This document shows positions 60,629-64,000 of a stretch of 64,000 nt of DNA, one piece after another; within the stretch, counting starts at the first letter, position 1, and the number at the start of each line of letters is the position of its first letter. The notes under the pieces were generated by a model, which saw nothing but the letters and a program-made list of their open reading frames with translations, was not told the DNA's origin and made no database searches. The translations under genes and the position numbers were made by a program. This DNA comes from Cricetomys ansorgei (Eukaryota > Chordata > Mammalia > Rodentia > Nesomyidae), in assembly GCA_026225945.1 (NCBI GenBank), contig JAMJFZ010001089.1, positions 5,789,001 through 5,853,000 on the forward strand, given 5' to 3'.

Positions 60629-61745
60629 TCAGACCAGCAGACATTGCATGCTCATTGATGAAGTCTCAAGGTCTGGAAATAAGTCCCTGTGGCTCCTCAC
60701 TTTGCCCCCTAAACTCCTGGTTCTGTGCTTTAAAACTCCCTTCTTTTTAGTTCCTTTAATCCACTGATTTCTTATACCTCTCATTACATACTTACTACAT
60801 GTGTTAATGAGCTTCCTCCTGATAACTTCATGCTTTTCCTTTTTTTCATGAAAGTAGCGTATCTCTGTCACTTGGCTTCTCATCCTGTTTCCTGCTGGTG
60901 AGCTCAAGAAGTCTGAGATGTCCTCATCTGATGGTCTCTTTGGTCCTTTCAGTTGATAGCAGAGGTATCTTTGTGTGGCTCCTGTGGGTTTTATTGATGA
61001 TTGCTTCATTTGGCAATAGTGAAACATCAAGGGTCTCAGAAGAAAGACCTTCTGTACCTTGGTTTTCTATGACAGGAGAGGTGATGTGTTCAACTCTCTG
61101 AAAATCCAGTATTGTCTGATTGAGAGGATCTGGGCAACCCTGCATCCCTTGAGTGTGCATTTCCTCTCCAAGAACAGTACTCTGGTGCTTTGCTTTTGAG
61201 ATTTTTGTCATCCTACCAAAAGCTTCAACAGTGACCCTTGTGACTTTATTCCTGGACCACAGTCTTCATTCAGGAGCCATTCCTCTATTTCAGTGTCGCT
61301 TGCTGAATGAGAGGCGGAGAGTTGCATAGACTTGAAGACATGACTCATCTTATTTGACTCCTATCTCTGGTCCCATCACATTTTTTTGCTACCAGAAACA
61401 GCAAAAATCTACCAGCTGACATTCCCGGGCCTCAGCTTCGGAACCTCCTAATCACCACTGTCTGCTTGCTAGGTGCACTCTCCATTTTCCTCAGGGCTGC
61501 AGTCAGCTGGCTGCCCATCTCTCAGACACACCATCAGAGGGCTTTACTTTCTCCATTTTATAATGAGACTTTATTCAGCTGGAAGACTTCACGCACTTCC
61601 GGAAGACCATGGGGATTCTTGACACATTTTTCTCGAGGTGACTCAGGCCTTCACTCATGTCCCCCTCAGAGTTACTGTGCATCTTCAGGGTCATAGAAGA
61701 GTTGGGGTTTGTGGTAACAGTGTTCCAGTGTGAGAACCAACATCT
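60629..61745 (-). pseudogene. Coding-like block with broken reading frames
   Basis: On the minus strand, protein-like stretches follow one another in different frames: about 61745-61573 (SEGDMSEGLSHLEKNVSRI), about 61340-61220 (DTEIEEWLLNEDCGPGIK), 61211-60924 (TILDFQRVEHITSPVIENQ) and 61030-60629 (PSDEDISDFLSSPAGNRMR). Stops and frame changes separate them. This fits a decayed coding sequence, perhaps a processed pseudogene, or small exons of the neighbouring gene. Splice-like sites occur (acceptor cctctcattcag; donor gtaagtatg near 60808), but none gives the phase needed by the exon at 60422. Parent gene not recognised. Confidence 0.3.
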
Positions 61746-62599
61746 GTAGAGTCAAGGCCCCCAAGACAAGCATGTGCAGGCTAAGACCCCAGGGTTGCCT
61801 GAAACTGGAGACCACAGGGAATCCTATACACGGCTTTTCACCTACACATGAGAGGAAGCCACAGGTGGTACAGGTCCAATATTATGTATGTATGTATGTA
61901 TGTATGTATGTATGTATGTATGGAAAGGTCATCATGGAACCCATTATTTCATATAATTAATAAAAAAATGTTAACAAAAATTAGAGGAGTCCACACACAC
62001 CCATTTAAAAGGGTAAGAAATTCATAAGTCTATAAATTGTTAGTAGACAAAAGAAATTTCACCAGGATCATACATAAGTGTGTACACACACACACACATA
62101 TATACATATATATGTGCATATATGTATGTATGTATGTGTATATATATATATGTATATAAGCCTAAGTCTGTATAGCAAATCATCTGTACATTGACACTGC
62201 ATATATCAAATTTGTAAAATCTCAGTAATAAAATCAAATTAGTAAATATTAAAATGACCTTTGAATTTATTGTCAAATCTTTAATTTCAAATAATACAAG
62301 TATTTACATGAGTTATGCCACCAATTTTAGATGAAATATTTTCCCTGGTCATTTAATAATTTTAACATCTTCCAAAAGAATTATACATTTTTAAGTACAT
62401 ACTTACCATTAATGTTGACATATTAAAACTTTATCAATCATACATACATATTATTCTTACATATGCCAAGTTTATGATGTGTGATATAATTAATTACTCT
62501 GATCACTGAAATGTATGCCAGTGAATTAAAATCCAAAGTTAAAGTTTTAAGTAATGAAAAATAATAAATATCATTCTTTACAGTTTTTAGATTATAATA
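61746..62599. other. AT-rich interval with microsatellites
   Basis: (TATG)n at 61884-61921 and a mixed CA/TATG/TA tract at 62085-62158. No gene seen. Confidence 0.55.
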
Positions 62600-62721
62600 T
62601 AATTACATAATTTTCCACTTCTCCTTTCTCTTTCCAGACCTCCTCATATACCCCTGCTTCCTTACTTTTAAAGTCATGGCCTCTTTTTCCAGTAATTGTT
62701 ACATACATATATCACACAGGT

Positions 62722-62775
<54 letters not shown>

Positions 62776-63195
62776 TCCTAAATACTTAAGTACAACTTGC
62801 TCATTCTAGATAATGATACCAGTATATATGCTTTCAGGGCCATTATTTGATATTGGATAATCAATTTGTGTGCTCTTCTTGGATGAGACTATTTCTCCCA
62901 CTCTCAGCATTCCTTAGTTGCCTGAACTTCTTTCTGTGGGGTTGAAGCCTCCTGGGTTTTCCATCATTGGTACCATTCTTGTTCCACTATGTTCAGGCAA
63001 GCATGTTGATGAGATTCTATGAGAGTAGCTTCTGACATTCCAAGGAGACATGGTCTCACAGTAAATTTCTTGTTCCTCTGGCTCTTACAGTCTCTCTGTG
63101 ATTGTAATCATCCGTGAGCTTTACATGCAGGAGTTGTACAAGTATCCACTGGGACAGGGCTCCGCCACACTACATTTGGTTTTTGGTTTTCTAAA
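62600..63195 (-). mobile_element. L1 (Lx-type) 3' UTR, antisense
   Basis: gtcatggcctctttttccag, ctatttctcccactctcagc, attccttagttgcctgaact and tctggctcttacagtctctc match the rodent L1 3' UTR in reverse. A (CA)n expansion sits inside at 62727-62768. Confidence 0.8.
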
Positions 63196-63214
63196 ATATA
63201 TCTGATGGGTAGAA

Positions 63215-64000
63215 ACTTATTAAAAAGAACAAGATTCCACCTTAACACCTGTCAGAATGGCTAAGATCAACAACACAAGTGACAGCTCATGATGGTAAGG
63301 CTGTGGAATAAGGCGAACACTCATCCATTGCTGGTGGGAGTGCAAGCACATAGAGCCACTATGGAAATCAGTGTGGCAATTCCTCAGAAAGACCAGAATC
63401 TAGCTACCTCAAGATACAGCTCTCTATCCTTGGTATATACTTGGTATATCCTTGGTTATGTATATATGCATACACACACATACATATATATGAACATATA
63501 TAGTATAAAGCTATATACTATTGGGCATATAGGCAAAGGATACTTCATTCTACCACAAGGACACTTGCTCAATCATGTTCATTGGTGATCTATTCATAAT
63601 AGCCAGAAATTAGAAACAATCTAGATGCCCCTCCACAGAGGAATGGATAAAGAAAATGTGGTACACTTACACAGTAGAGTATTACTCAGCTGTTAAAAAA
63701 ATGACATCGTGAAATTTGTAGGCAAATACATGGAACTAGAAAAAAATCATCCTGAGTGAGACAGTCCAGTTCCACAAAGATAAATACAGCATACATTCAC
63801 TTATGTGTGGATATTAGCCATTAAGTAAATGATAAACATGCTACAATATGTAGACCCAGAGAAGTTTAGGTATAAAGGAAGGTACTAGGTGGGTTGTGGA
63901 GGCAGGAGACACATGGATCTCCCTGGAATGGAGAAATGGAGTAGATTTTATAGGTGGACTCGGGGTGAGGGTTCTGGAACATGAAAATCAAGTGAGGAGG
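63215..64000 (+). mobile_element. L1 ORF2 3' end, sense, inverted partner
   Basis: cacctgtcagaatggctaag, attgctggtgggagtgcaag, agaggaatggataaagaaaa and tgtgtggatattagccatta mark the end of ORF2 and the start of the 3' UTR. Frameshifts and a TA/CA microsatellite at 63463-63510 disrupt the coding sequence. It continues past the window edge. Confidence 0.88.

Noticed and set aside
63289..63588. 99-codon plus-strand frame
   Set aside because: It lies in the degraded L1 ORF2 end and crosses a microsatellite.

Overview
The window is nuclear DNA from a muroid rodent. It carries B1, B2/B3, B4 and ID-type SINEs, Lx-type L1 3' ends, MT/MaLR LTRs and many CA/GATA-type microsatellites, alongside older mammalian relics (MIR, MLT1, MER5A, a MER2-like Tigger). 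The B1 copies share the variant gttacaacagagaaa where mouse and rat B1 usually read gctacacagagaaa, so this is probably not Mus or Rattus; I cannot name the species. No prokaryotic, organellar or viral-genome features are present. Family names come from memory of consensus sequences, not from a database search.

The main result is a split protein-coding gene on the minus strand. From 5' to 3' its exons are 60422-60233 (probable), 59928-59852, 55892-55784, 53894-53664, 26471-26208, 22774-22585 and a possible last exon 19909-19647 that ends in TAA. The five central exons have GT/AG splice sites, agree in phase at every junction and join into one open frame of 290 codons. The product resembles a C2-like beta-sandwich module, mostly in the exons at 53.7 kb and 26.3 kb, followed by a polar tail. 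I do not recognise the gene with confidence. The 27-kb intron between the two C2-like exons fills the middle of the window.

Layout: 1-2.6 kb holds stacked antisense L1 3' ends with a 55-base C homopolymer; 4.5-5.9 kb is repeat-poor and may be a conserved regulatory block; 8.4-11.5 kb is a decayed L1 ORF2 cut by SINEs; 11.5-19.6 kb is mixed repeats; 19.6-26.5 kb carries the 3' exons; 26.5-53.7 kb is the large intron with MaLR, MIR, B1/B3 and putative ERV LTR copies; 53.7-60.4 kb carries the 5' exons with two Tigger relics and MER5A; 60.6-61.75 kb is a coding-like block with broken frames; 62.6-64 kb is an L1 with an inverted 5' segment.

No tRNA, rRNA, CRISPR, operon or other prokaryote-type system is visible. 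Most open frames in the window are chance frames in repeats or introns.
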